Assembly: GCA_029245025.1 (NCBI GenBank)
Contig: JAQWQC010000006.1
Location: forward strand, 124,001-188,000
DNA from: Rhodospirillaceae bacterium
Lineage (GTDB): Bacteria; Pseudomonadota; Alphaproteobacteria; Rhodospirillales; Rhodospirillaceae
Direction: 5' to 3'
DNA: 64,000 nucleotides
This document shows positions 19,160-27,475 of the stretch, in pieces (within the stretch, counting starts at the first letter, position 1; every line of letters starts with the position of its first letter). The notes under the pieces are model-generated. The model was given only the letters and a program-made list of their open reading frames with translations. It was not told the DNA's origin and did not search any database. The translations under genes and the position numbers were made by a program.

Positions 19160-20455
19160 ATGAACCTTTTCAAGTCCGTCGCCACCACAGTGGCCTTCGC
19201 GCTGTATGCAACTCTTGGACAGGCAGACCCCATTTCCCCTATCGACCATATAGCCGTCGCACCTGACATCGCCATCAACGATATCGGGGATATCGCTGTA
19301 ATATGGGTTGATCGGTCACCAGAACTCAGCGGCGAGCACAGCGGCCATGACAGGCACCTGTCGTATACCGATCTGTATATGGCAATCTCCAAAGACGGGG
19401 GCAACACCTTCGACACGCCGGCCAAGGTTAATCATGATGACGGCGTGGTCTGGGGGCAGTCGGTGAGCCGGCCACGTATTATCAGTGCAGTGGATGGCAC
19501 ATGGCACATTTCCTACGCGGCCAATGAAATTCATCCGGATATGCATAAACCGGTGCTGACCTCTCACTACACGCGCTCCACAGACGGCGGTGTTACTTTC
19601 GATGCGCCTCGCCGGCTCTCGACACTGACAAACTCAGATTTGAGCGACATGATCCATGGCGGGTTCACCAGTGCTGCTGCCTTCCAAACCATCACCCGCG
19701 CTAACGACGGAAGCGTCCATCTGTTCTGGATCGACACGCGACATATGTCGCCCCAAGAAAGCACAGGCGCACTTTATTCGGCCGTATCTCGGAACGGCGG
19801 CGCGACCTTCGATGGCGACAGAGAAATTTTTGCGGCGAATGTTTGCCCCTGTTGTCAGTTGATGGCCACGACCTCTGCCGGGGCTGACGTGTTGGTCTCC
19901 ATGCGGGATGTCTCGGACGATGGACATCGCCAAGCCACCGTCACGCGAATTGGACCAGATAGCACAATCACCCACGACCGTGTTGATATCGGCACCGCGC
20001 CTTGGCAAATCGAAGGGTGTCCGCTTAAGCCCACAGCCTTGGCAGTTAAGGACGATGCCGTGTTCACAGCGGTATACAGCGGCGGTGAGGCAGAACCGGG
20101 CGTCTTCTTTTCCTGGTCCACCGATGGCGGAAAGTCTTTCGCTCGTGCTATCCCCGTACATTCAGATGCCCTTGTGTCCGACGCACCCACGGTTACCGCC
20201 AACGACAATCATTTACTGGTCGCTTGGCATGGAAAAACCGGAGGACCGCGCCGCGTGTTCTATCGCATGTATGACTTTGCCGGAGCCCCCGTCGGTGATA
20301 TTAGGTCGGTCGACTCGGGTCCCGGTAACGCGTCCAGTCCTGTTGTCGTGGCGCTGCCCAACGGAAGTTTCCGGGTGGTCTGGGAGCAAGATGACCGCAT
20401 TCACACAACCGTGCTGCCGAGTTCACCTGTAGAAATCGAAGTTGGATTGCGGTGA
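19160..20455 (+). CDS. Exported BNR/sialidase-fold protein with Cys cluster
   Basis: A signal peptide is visible (MNLFKSVATTVAFALYATLGQA). A GGAG lies about 8 nt before the ATG. The 431-residue protein has repeated Asp-box-like motifs of beta-propeller sialidases (SKDGGNTFDTP, STDGGVTFDAP, SRNGGATFDGD, STDGGKSFARA). A Cys cluster, NVCPCCQLMAT, sits at about residue 230 and EGCPLKP at about 282. The catalytic Arg triad and Asp/Tyr of true sialidases are not evident to me, so enzymatic sialidase activity should not be assumed. The cluster could bind metal or form disulfides; the TlpA-like gene 4 nt downstream would fit disulfide or metal handling (inference). Confidence 0.75.
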   Translation: MNLFKSVATTVAFALYATLGQADPISPIDHIAVAPDIAINDIGDIAVIWVDRSPELSGEHSGHDRHLSYTDLYMAISKDGGNTFDTPAKVNHDDGVVWGQSVSRPRIISAVDGTWHISYAANEIHPDMHKPVLTSHYTRSTDGGVTFDAPRRLSTLTNSDLSDMIHGGFTSAAAFQTITRANDGSVHLFWIDTRHMSPQESTGALYSAVSRNGGATFDGDREIFAANVCPCCQLMATTSAGADVLVSMRDVSDDGHRQATVTRIGPDSTITHDRVDIGTAPWQIEGCPLKPTALAVKDDAVFTAVYSGGEAEPGVFFSWSTDGGKSFARAIPVHSDALVSDAPTVTANDNHLLVAWHGKTGGPRRVFYRMYDFAGAPVGDIRSVDSGPGNASSPVVVALPNGSFRVVWEQDDRIHTTVLPSSPVEIEVGLR

Positions 20456-20459
20456 GCTC

Positions 20460-20975
20460 ATGACTGCTTGCTTAAGACGATATTTAACCACAGCGGCTCT
20501 TTTTGGCACCGTCGCCTTATTCTGCTTTGCTAGGCTGGCCTCGGGCAGTGACCCCGTGCGACAAATCAGCCCTGATGAATTTGAAGCGATCTTGGCTGAG
20601 CAACAGGGCAATATTGTCATTCTTAATCTTTGGGCGACGTGGTGTGCCCCTTGCCTGGTTGAAATTCCGGACCTGTTAAAAGTTGAGTCAGAATTAAAGC
20701 ATCGCAACGTTAGCCTGATTGGCGTATCCGTTGACGAGCCAGCATTTAACACGAACAACATCACCAGAATGCGCGACAAGCGCTTCCCTGACTTTCTTAC
20801 TTATGCGCGGGACAACCGGGACACGGACTATCTGATAAGTGTAGTCGACCCGGCGTGGAATGAGGTTGTGCCCACGACCTACATCATTGATCGGGCCGGC
20901 GAAATCCACACACGCATTCAGGGCAAGAAGTCACTCAAGGAATTCAAAGCAGCGGTTTTGGCGGCGATTGAGTGA
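20460..20975 (+). CDS. TlpA-like periplasmic thioredoxin
   Basis: The ATG at 20460 lies 4 nt after the preceding stop and is preferred over the track start at 20442, which overlaps the BNR gene; it gives 171 aa. The N-terminus is a signal peptide or anchor (LTTAALFGTVALFCFARLASG). The thioredoxin fold has LNLWATWCAPCLVEIPDL with the CxxC active site at about residues 66-69. The cis-Pro region is EVVPTTYIIDRAG. TlpA and ResA family members reduce disulfides or apocytochrome haem ligands outside the cytoplasm. Coupling to the Cys-cluster BNR gene suggests that protein is its substrate, which is untested. Confidence 0.88.
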   Translation: MTACLRRYLTTAALFGTVALFCFARLASGSDPVRQISPDEFEAILAEQQGNIVILNLWATWCAPCLVEIPDLLKVESELKHRNVSLIGVSVDEPAFNTNNITRMRDKRFPDFLTYARDNRDTDYLISVVDPAWNEVVPTTYIIDRAGEIHTRIQGKKSLKEFKAAVLAAIE

Positions 20976-21004
20976 TTACGAACTTTTTGAAAGGATAGAC
21001 GATC

Positions 21005-21574
21005 ATGAAACGCACACTGCTCATTAGTCTGCTTTTATCTTTTTGGAGCTCGGCCCCGGCCAGCGCTCAAACCACAAACATTCCAGATGGCTTTAAAGTC
21101 ACGCCCTTGATGCGGTCAACCCACTTCGTGCGCGACGTCGATGAATCCCTGAAACTCTATCGCGACATCCTTGGGCTTCGCGTCCGCTTCGAACAAACAT
21201 TCAAGAGCGATGAATGGGACGACATTCTCGGAATTGGAGACAAGACCACACGGGTAGTACACCTTCAGTCCGGTGACTATGTATTTGCCAATGTGGCGTT
21301 CTTTCAATTCTTGGGCGACACACAACCGCCAGCTCCAGAGCCACGCAACTTCGTTAAAACCGGTGATGCAGCGCTAGTCTTCGTCACCAATGATATTTTT
21401 ACGATCAACAAACAAGTGAAAGCGGCGGGCTATACCATCGTCTCTGAGCCGATTATTCTGTTCCCACAAGAGGGGGCTGACACGCAAGCATACGAAAGCC
21501 TATTCTTCGACCGAGACGGCATTTTGGTAAACCTCACCCAGTTTGACGTGCCAAATTCAGAGGTACCGAAGTAA
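21005..21574 (+). CDS. Exported VOC (glyoxalase/dioxygenase-fold) protein
   Basis: A signal peptide, MKRTLLISLLLSFWSSAPASAQ, precedes a single VOC domain with RSTHFVRDVDESLKLYRDILGLRVRFE. The domain ends with the YESLFFDRDGILVNLTQFD metal-site strand. VOC domains chelate a metal and include glyoxalase I, extradiol dioxygenases and resistance proteins. Export is uncommon for the family. One domain per chain suggests a dimer or pairing with the two-domain VOC protein encoded next (15-nt gap). A GAAAGG about 10 nt upstream of the ATG fits a ribosome-binding site. Substrate unknown. Confidence 0.82.
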   Translation: MKRTLLISLLLSFWSSAPASAQTTNIPDGFKVTPLMRSTHFVRDVDESLKLYRDILGLRVRFEQTFKSDEWDDILGIGDKTTRVVHLQSGDYVFANVAFFQFLGDTQPPAPEPRNFVKTGDAALVFVTNDIFTINKQVKAAGYTIVSEPIILFPQEGADTQAYESLFFDRDGILVNLTQFDVPNSEVPK

Positions 21575-21588
21575 AGCGGAGTCTCACC

Positions 21589-22704
21589 ATGTTGCATTTT
21601 CCACCGAAACTCGGCCGGCGTGAGGCGCTCAAAGCTGGCGCAGCCGTCGCCACAGCGTCTGCTTGGGCCGCTCCGCAAACAGCACGAGCGCAGACGCGCC
21701 CTATCTCTGGCGGACCGACAGATGAACCGAGGAAAGTGCAAGGCTCGGCTTTCACACCAGCCGCAGAGTCAAATCCGCTCGAAGCCAAGATTGTCACCTT
21801 TACGACAGTTTCGCCGGACGTAGAGGCCAGCATAAAGTTCTATCGCGATGTCATAGGAATGACAGTTCATAGTGACACCTCGTTGCCAAGCGGACTCACA
21901 GACGCACCTGGTATCGGTGTTGCAGGGCGCCGTCATGTGTTGCTGATCATGCCGGACTCACCTTTTGGTCAGGCGGTGCGCATCTTGGAAGCTCCGCCCG
22001 GCGCTACACCAATTCGGCCTCGGCCAGACTCAGGTCCCAATGACCCAGGTCTTTTGGTTATGGAAGGCGGCACACGCGACCCGGCAGAATCTTACCACAC
22101 ACTGGCCAGTGCAGGGACGCAGATGATCTCACCGCCGCGCTACTACTATTTCCGCAACACAATGTGGAATACCGATATAGACGTCATGAGTTATGCACCG
22201 TTCGGGCCTGGCGGAGAGCAAATGTTCATCACCGCGAGCATCCGGAGCGACCAACAATTGGTGAAGTCGACTGGCATTCACAATGGGTTTGGCAGCGCGT
22301 CCGTAACGGCCTTAGATCAACGGCCCGTAAATGCGTTTTTTGAACAAGCCTTGGGCCTCAAACGCTCGTCACAAATGGAGTGCTACCAAGACAACGTCAA
22401 TGAATTGATTGGCGCCCCCAAAGGCTCTTACTTCCTTTGGGGCAACGTCGGCACCGGCGTCGCAATCGAAGTTTGGGAAGTGAAAGCCGAGAGCGGGACG
22501 GTCTACCCCTGCTCTTTAGATAAAACCGGTCTCGCCATGCTAACCCTGCGGGTCAACGATCTTGGCAAATGCCGAGCCATGTGCGCGGAAGCAGGGATAG
22601 AACCTGTGGGCGAGGGGGCACTGCCCTACCCAGACAACGCCCGACCAGACGGCTTCACCCTGCGCGGCGCAGTGGGTGAATTGTATGAAGTGGTGCAAGC
22701 TTAA
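21589..22704 (+). CDS. Tat-exported two-domain VOC protein
   Basis: The 371-residue product begins with a twin-arginine-like signal (GRREALKAGAAVATASAWA, cleavage near ARAQ). That predicts folding, and perhaps metal loading, before export. VOC domain 1 starts at about residue 65 (TVSPDVEASIKFYRDVIGMTV). Domain 2 starts at about residue 220 (ASVTALDQRPVNAFFEQALGL) and ends with FTLRGAVGELYEVVQA. A CGGAG ribosome-binding site lies 8 nt before the ATG. It is the last gene of the exported-protein island and is followed by a tRNA-Arg on the opposite strand. Substrate not assignable. Confidence 0.8.
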   Translation: MLHFPPKLGRREALKAGAAVATASAWAAPQTARAQTRPISGGPTDEPRKVQGSAFTPAAESNPLEAKIVTFTTVSPDVEASIKFYRDVIGMTVHSDTSLPSGLTDAPGIGVAGRRHVLLIMPDSPFGQAVRILEAPPGATPIRPRPDSGPNDPGLLVMEGGTRDPAESYHTLASAGTQMISPPRYYYFRNTMWNTDIDVMSYAPFGPGGEQMFITASIRSDQQLVKSTGIHNGFGSASVTALDQRPVNAFFEQALGLKRSSQMECYQDNVNELIGAPKGSYFLWGNVGTGVAIEVWEVKAESGTVYPCSLDKTGLAMLTLRVNDLGKCRAMCAEAGIEPVGEGALPYPDNARPDGFTLRGAVGELYEVVQA

Positions 22705-22714
22705 CTGAGCAAAT

Positions 22715-22791
22715 TGGCGCGCCCGAGAAGATTCGAACTCCTAACCTCCTGATCCGTAGTCAGGTGCTCTATCCAGTTGAGCTACGGGCGC
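22715..22791 (-). tRNA. tRNA-Arg (ACG anticodon), CCA encoded
   Basis: On the minus strand a full cloverleaf can be folded: acceptor stem GCGCCCG/CGGGCGC, D-arm GCTC...GAGC, anticodon stem CCTGA/TCAGG around loop CTACGGA with anticodon ACG, a 5-nt variable loop, and T-arm with TTCGAAT loop. The discriminator is G, and 3' CCA is encoded at 22717-22715. ACG is read as ICG after deamination and decodes CGU/CGC/CGA arginine codons. I see no clear intrinsic terminator after it. Confidence 0.96.
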
Positions 22792-23127
22792 CCCATCGCT
22801 GACGGGAGCGGATGTCCTACTCAACCACTTTCCCTCTGTCCAGGGAAAATACTGAAAATTTCCGGCCTTAGCACCGGTCTGGAACCTCCCAGGGTCGCCA
22901 AGAGGCCAGCCTGGGTAAAGCCAGTAGGTGGCCAAATCCAGCTTGTTCCGTTACCGCACTTTGCGTACACTCGCTGCCGGCACGGGATGAAATTGATTTT
23001 TGTTTCTGCCTCAACACCTTGGGGGACACCCGTTGAGAAAATACGGACGCTCTTCTCGCTGTTGCAAAACCGACCAAAACACCAACCGTCTGGTCTACAA
23101 AACTTGAGACAGGGGACAGACAAAGGG
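22792..23127 (+). other. Intergenic region between tRNA-Arg and OmpA-like lipoprotein gene
   Basis: About 336 bases without a convincing gene. The track extends the downstream ORF back to 22777 through this stretch, but the translated extension has no domain and runs into the tRNA, so I treat it as non-coding. It contains the tRNA promoter region on the minus strand and a possible sigma-70 promoter at 22943-22971 for the lipoprotein gene. Confidence 0.6.
22943..22971 (+). promoter_or_regulatory. Possible sigma-70 promoter for lipoprotein gene
   Basis: TTGTTC (22943-22948) and TACACT (22966-22971) are separated by exactly 17 nt. Start of transcription would be near 22979, leaving a leader of about 150 nt before the ATG at 23128. 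The match is moderate and was found by eye. Confidence 0.35.
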
Positions 23128-24243
23128 ATGAATGTAATGGGGCTGTCCGCACGTCATATTATTTCCGTTAGCGCACTATTGAGTTTAGGGGGGTGTTCGT
23201 TCGCGACGGACGCTTTGTTCCCGGTGTTTGGAGAGGACGAAGCCACGGCCGCGCCACCAGCACCAATCGCATCGAGCAACACCACGTCGAATGAATTCCG
23301 GCCAGCGCCAGTTGCATCGTCTTCTGTCGCCCAGTTCAGTGGAAGCGCAATGGGCACGGGAACCTTTGTCAGCCAGAAGGTTAGCCAATTTAATTCCGAA
23401 TTGAACCAGCTGCGGAACACACTCTCAGTTCGCAACAATCAGTTGGAATCCATCCGCGCCCAAACTGTGAGCAACGCCTCGGCCTATCATGGCATGGTGG
23501 GCGGAATTAAGAGCCGCCTGCAGGTTGGCGCCACGCCAGGCAATCCACAGCTGATGGGACAATGGCGTTCGTCGCAGGAACAGTTGAACCGAATCGAAGG
23601 CGATGTTTCCAACATGAACCAGCTCGCCGCCCAGGTAGCTGCGGATTCGGCAATGTCCTCTTACCTGCTGGATAGCGTCCGCGCTGCCTATAGCCTGTCC
23701 GGTGCGGTCGATGATGATCACCGCCGGTTGCGGGGTCTGGAAGACGAGGTCAACCAGAGCACTGTAACCATCCAACGCTTGCTCAATGAACTGACTGCCG
23801 ACATAGGTCGGCAGCAGCAGTTTGTAGCCAGTGAGCGAGAAAACCTGATCGAACTGGCTAGCGACATTAACACCGGTCAGCTATACGGATCTCAGCAAAC
23901 TTCAAGCACGAGCCCGCAAATGGCCTCTGCTGCGCCGGGTGATTTTTCGCAGCGGCGGCCTTTGGTGGTTATCCGTTTTGATCGGCAAGACGTGGCCTAC
24001 GAGCCCGCCCTTTACCAAGCCGTGAGCCGCGTCCTGGAGCGTCGCCCCGATGCCGTCTTTGACCTGGTGGCTGTGAGCCCAGGCACTGGTAATCAGAACC
24101 TGTCGTCCGGGTCTGCCCGCAGGAATGCCGAGCAAGTACTCGGATCATTGGCCGGAATGGGCTTGCCGTCAGACCGCGTCATGCTGTCAGCTATGGCCAG
24201 CCCGACTGCGCAATCCTCTGAAGTACATATCTACGTCCGCTAA
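23128..24243 (+). CDS. Outer-membrane lipoprotein with coiled coil and OmpA-like C-terminal domain
   Basis: The start is set at 23128 (ATG at 23137 also possible), because it begins a lipoprotein signal: HIISVSALLSLGGC with lipobox LGGC at about residues 20-23. A low-complexity Ala/Ser/Pro linker follows. A helical, Gln/Asn-rich region at residues ~75-250 (FNSELNQLRNTLSVRNNQLES and similar) is probably coiled coil. The last ~95 residues (PLVVIRFDRQDVAYEPALYQ ... SARRNAEQVLGSLAGMG) look like an OmpA C-terminal peptidoglycan-binding domain, which would tether the outer membrane to the wall. About 371 aa. The track extension upstream has no family features. Confidence 0.75.
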   Translation: MNVMGLSARHIISVSALLSLGGCSFATDALFPVFGEDEATAAPPAPIASSNTTSNEFRPAPVASSSVAQFSGSAMGTGTFVSQKVSQFNSELNQLRNTLSVRNNQLESIRAQTVSNASAYHGMVGGIKSRLQVGATPGNPQLMGQWRSSQEQLNRIEGDVSNMNQLAAQVAADSAMSSYLLDSVRAAYSLSGAVDDDHRRLRGLEDEVNQSTVTIQRLLNELTADIGRQQQFVASERENLIELASDINTGQLYGSQQTSSTSPQMASAAPGDFSQRRPLVVIRFDRQDVAYEPALYQAVSRVLERRPDAVFDLVAVSPGTGNQNLSSGSARRNAEQVLGSLAGMGLPSDRVMLSAMASPTAQSSEVHIYVR

Positions 24244-24257
24244 CACGCGAACGGACG

Positions 24258-25118
24258 CTAGTGCACCGGCACATTATCGATTAATCGCGCTTTCCCGAGT
24301 GTGACCGCCGCTAAAACGCGTGCGGGTTTGCCCTGGCTGGTGAGGGGTGCCAGTGTTGCCGCATCGCGGGCATCGACATATTCAACAGTGTCGAACCCGG
24401 CCTTAAGCAGAGCGTCAGCCGCTTGCGAGCAGCGTTCAGAACTTCGAGCTCCGTTTGCAATGTCAAATGCAACAGCTGAAAGCTCTTTGTACAGAACCGG
24501 TGCAATCGCCCGCTCATCCTCGGAGAGATACGCATTGCGCGACGACAGTGCGAGGCCATCGGTTTCACGTACCGTGGGTAAACCGACAATGTCGACGGGG
24601 ATATCGAGGTCCCTCACCAGGCGCTTGATGACTACTAGTTGCTGGTAATCCTTTTCACCGAACACCGCGTAGTCGGGCAAGGCTTGCAGAAGCAATTTGG
24701 TGACAACCGTTGCTACACCGTCGAAGTGACCGGGCCGATGATCTCCACACAGACCCTGACTAACTTTTGTGACTTTTACGTACGTCTGGAAGTGCTCGGG
24801 ATACATCACTGGGGCGTCAGGCATATAAAGCAGTTCGACATCAGCGGCGGCGAGCAATTCCCAATCTTCGGACGCTGGTCGAGGATACGCGGCTAAATCT
24901 TCATCAGGCCCAAATTGCTTTGGATTAACAAAGATCGACACCACAACCTCATCGGCCAGCGCCTTGGCGTGCTCTACCAAAGCCATATGACCCGCGTGCA
25001 ACGCGCCCATGGTCGGTACGAGCGCGATAGTGCGGTTGGCCAAACGCCAATCCTTGAGACGGTGGCGCAAGCTGCCAATGTCGCGGACAACCGTGATAGA
25101 AGATGCCGGATCAACCAT
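24258..25118 (-). CDS. panC: Pantothenate synthetase
   Basis: This enzyme condenses pantoate and beta-alanine with ATP in coenzyme A synthesis. The 286-residue enzyme has the class I nucleotidyltransferase PTMGALHAGHMALV, with the HIGH-like HAGH at residues ~39-42. FVNPKQFGPDEDLAAYPR, FGEKDYQQLVVIKR and the ALSSRNAYLS nucleotide-binding loop follow. It is downstream of panB with an 8-nt gap, so the two steps are co-transcribed. Confidence 0.97.
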   Translation of the reverse strand: MVDPASSITVVRDIGSLRHRLKDWRLANRTIALVPTMGALHAGHMALVEHAKALADEVVVSIFVNPKQFGPDEDLAAYPRPASEDWELLAAADVELLYMPDAPVMYPEHFQTYVKVTKVSQGLCGDHRPGHFDGVATVVTKLLLQALPDYAVFGEKDYQQLVVIKRLVRDLDIPVDIVGLPTVRETDGLALSSRNAYLSEDERAIAPVLYKELSAVAFDIANGARSSERCSQAADALLKAGFDTVEYVDARDAATLAPLTSQGKPARVLAAVTLGKARLIDNVPVH

Positions 25119-25126
25119 GGGTGGCG

Positions 25127-25957
25127 TCAGCTCTTTTTAGGACCGTACACATGATCTGGAGCTGGGAATTTTCGCGCCCGAACGTCATCGGCATAGCTTT
25201 TAACCGCATCGGAAATCTCAGCGCCCAGCTCTGCGTAGCGTTTGACGAATTTAGGCGTGAAATCTTGGAAAATACCAAGGATATCTTCCGCTACGATGAT
25301 CTGGCCATCACACTCCAGAGAAGCCCCAATACCGATCGTCGGGATGGACACCTCTTCCGTAATGCGCCGCGCAACGGGCTCAATGGTTTGCTCAATGACC
25401 ACGGAGAATGCGCCGGCCCCTTCGACAGCTTTGGCATCTTCCAAAACAGTTTTAGCGCCGTCTTCAGATTTTCCTTGGGTCTTAAATCCGCCGAACACAT
25501 TTGCCGATTGCGGCGTCATCCCAACATGTCCCATCACGGGAATACCGCGGGTAACCAGAAACTCAGTAGTCTCTGCCATAACGCAGCCGCCCTCAAGCTT
25601 GACGCCAGCACACCCGGTTTCCGCCATGATGTGTGCTGCGGCTTCAAAGGCCTCTTCCGGCGAAACCTGATAAGAACCAAAGGGCATATCAACAATGACA
25701 CAGGACGTTTGCGACCCACGTACAACAGCCGCGCCGTGATTGACCATCATATCAACGGAGACAGCAAGGGTGTTTTCCAACCCATAAAGCACCATACCCA
25801 TGGTGTCGCCAACCAATAGAACGTCAACATGCTCATCCATAAGCTTGGCCATTGGGGCGGAATATGACGTAATGCAGACGATGGGATCACCGCCTTTTCG
25901 TGCCTCAATGTCGCGCACGGACAAGCGCGTGTGATGTGTCGGCAAAACCGTGCTCAT
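25127..25957 (-). CDS. panB: 3-methyl-2-oxobutanoate hydroxymethyltransferase
   Basis: This enzyme makes ketopantoate from 2-oxoisovalerate and methylene-tetrahydrofolate, the first committed step of pantothenate synthesis. The TIM-barrel protein of 276 residues contains ITSYSAPMAKLMDEHVDVLLVGDTMGMVLYG near the N-terminus, with the metal-binding Asp in VGDTMG. GCAGVKLEGG and PVMGHVGMTPQS are also present. The first gene of a panB-panC operon; ketopantoate reductase (panE) is not in the window. Confidence 0.97.
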   Translation of the reverse strand: MSTVLPTHHTRLSVRDIEARKGGDPIVCITSYSAPMAKLMDEHVDVLLVGDTMGMVLYGLENTLAVSVDMMVNHGAAVVRGSQTSCVIVDMPFGSYQVSPEEAFEAAAHIMAETGCAGVKLEGGCVMAETTEFLVTRGIPVMGHVGMTPQSANVFGGFKTQGKSEDGAKTVLEDAKAVEGAGAFSVVIEQTIEPVARRITEEVSIPTIGIGASLECDGQIIVAEDILGIFQDFTPKFVKRYAELGAEISDAVKSYADDVRARKFPAPDHVYGPKKS

Positions 25958-26061
25958 CGTTCATCTCCGTCTGGGGAGCAAGTCGCTCCGTTTATGCGGC
26001 GGGGTTTAGCCCATTTACAGCTGATTTGGTAGAGGCACGGCCTGGGATGATGACAGCGTGC

Positions 26062-27468
26062 TTACCCTGGCAATCTAATTTCAAAGATCGCGCCTGTATC
26101 AGAGGAGTCACGCAAAACCATATCGCCCCCTTGAGCCCGCATTGCTTCTCGAGAAATGGGCAAGCCTAGACCTGAACCCCCAGAGCGTGCAGAACCGGAG
26201 AACGGCACAAACAGATTCTCCATTGCTTTAGACGGAAGACCGGGGCCATTGTCTGTTACGATAACGCTTAAACCCGTCGAGTCGATCTCAACCGAAATTG
26301 CTAATTTGGACGCCCCGGCCTCGGCCGCGTTACGCACAAGGTTTTCAATAGTGCGGCGTAATAAATCTGAATCGGCACGGACATGACAGTTAGGTGTAAC
26401 GCTGACCGTGAGGTCACAGGTCTCAAGAATAGGCGCCAGTCCGGATTGGATCTCAACGAGAAACGAATTCATATCAATGTCAGATCGCTCAACGAGGGGC
26501 GGCCCCTCTTTGGCAAAGCGCAGGGTCTTGGTGCATAGATGGATTGCCCGGCTGATCGCCTTGACGAGTCCTGAGGTAATGCGCCGCACTTCCGGATCTT
26601 CTGATTGATCCAACCGGTCGGACTCCAACATTGCCGTCGCAAGTATATTCTTAAGATCGTGAGAGACCTTGGTGACCGCCGTACCAACACCGGCCAAACG
26701 CTCTTTCTGAGTTAATGCTGTGCGCAATTGGTTCTGCATGTCAGCCAGTGCGCGCTCAGCAATCCCCACTTCGTCTCGGCGATCACCGGGTTGCATAACC
26801 TTGTCAGCATCCTGTGGCGCCCCTTGAAAAGAGATCATGTTAGCCGTGAGACGGCGCATGGGGCGCACGGCAAGCCATTGCATCGAAAGATACACTAGCG
26901 TCGCCGTCACTACCGAAATCAACAAACTCAAAAGAAAAATACGCATGCCATAGTCGAGCAAAGCCTTCCGCAATGGCGCCTCTGGGACAATGACTTCTAC
27001 CAGCACTTTGGGATCTGACGGTGACCGGCCTGTTGCACCAAGCACCATATCTTTCGACTGAAGCATGCATAACAACGCATCTCGAATAAGAGACAAAGGC
27101 GTCGCATCGCGCAAATCAAACAACAACGGAATGCGTGCGGGCATATCCGGACCAAGAGTTCGCTGGGGCATGCCAGGACGAATAACCGTCATGCCGAGCA
27201 CGCCAGCTTGATTGAGCAAGCGACGCTGCAACTCGGGATCAACCATGTCCGCTGCTTCGAGAGCGGTGAGAGTCAGATGCGCGGCTTCAAACTTCATTTC
27301 AAAATACTGAACACGGAACCGCGCGATGGAAGGAGCGAAGATGAAAACTTCGCAAAGCATGATGAAGGCGACTGTAAGCCAGAGTAGGCGGGCAGAAAGA
27401 CCCGTAAAGAACACGCTTTGGGCTTCTGCGGCTTTTGGTGTTCCGGATTGGGAGTTGTGATCCACCAT
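26062..27468 (-). CDS. Membrane sensor histidine kinase
   Basis: The start is placed at the ATG at 27468 (MVDHNSQSG), 7 nt after the stop of the upstream reductase gene, rather than the track start at 27573. Two membrane segments (about residues 22-42 and 190-215) flank a ~145-residue sensor region. A HAMP-like linker is followed by the dimerisation/phosphoacceptor helix with VSHDLKNILATAM (H box). The ATPase domain has NLVRNAAEAG (N box), VTDNGPGLP (G1) and GGSGLGLPIS (G2). No response regulator is encoded nearby, so it is an orphan or partners with a distant regulator. About 468 aa. Confidence 0.9.
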   Translation of the reverse strand: MVDHNSQSGTPKAAEAQSVFFTGLSARLLWLTVAFIMLCEVFIFAPSIARFRVQYFEMKFEAAHLTLTALEAADMVDPELQRRLLNQAGVLGMTVIRPGMPQRTLGPDMPARIPLLFDLRDATPLSLIRDALLCMLQSKDMVLGATGRSPSDPKVLVEVIVPEAPLRKALLDYGMRIFLLSLLISVVTATLVYLSMQWLAVRPMRRLTANMISFQGAPQDADKVMQPGDRRDEVGIAERALADMQNQLRTALTQKERLAGVGTAVTKVSHDLKNILATAMLESDRLDQSEDPEVRRITSGLVKAISRAIHLCTKTLRFAKEGPPLVERSDIDMNSFLVEIQSGLAPILETCDLTVSVTPNCHVRADSDLLRRTIENLVRNAAEAGASKLAISVEIDSTGLSVIVTDNGPGLPSKAMENLFVPFSGSARSGGSGLGLPISREAMRAQGGDMVLRDSSDTGAIFEIRLPG

Positions 27469-27475
27469 CCCGGGG

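Noticed and set aside
22777-23127. ORF-track N-terminal extension of the OmpA-like lipoprotein back into the tRNA-Arg
   Set aside because: The extension overlaps the tRNA and has no domain. A lipoprotein signal with lipobox starts cleanly at 23128.
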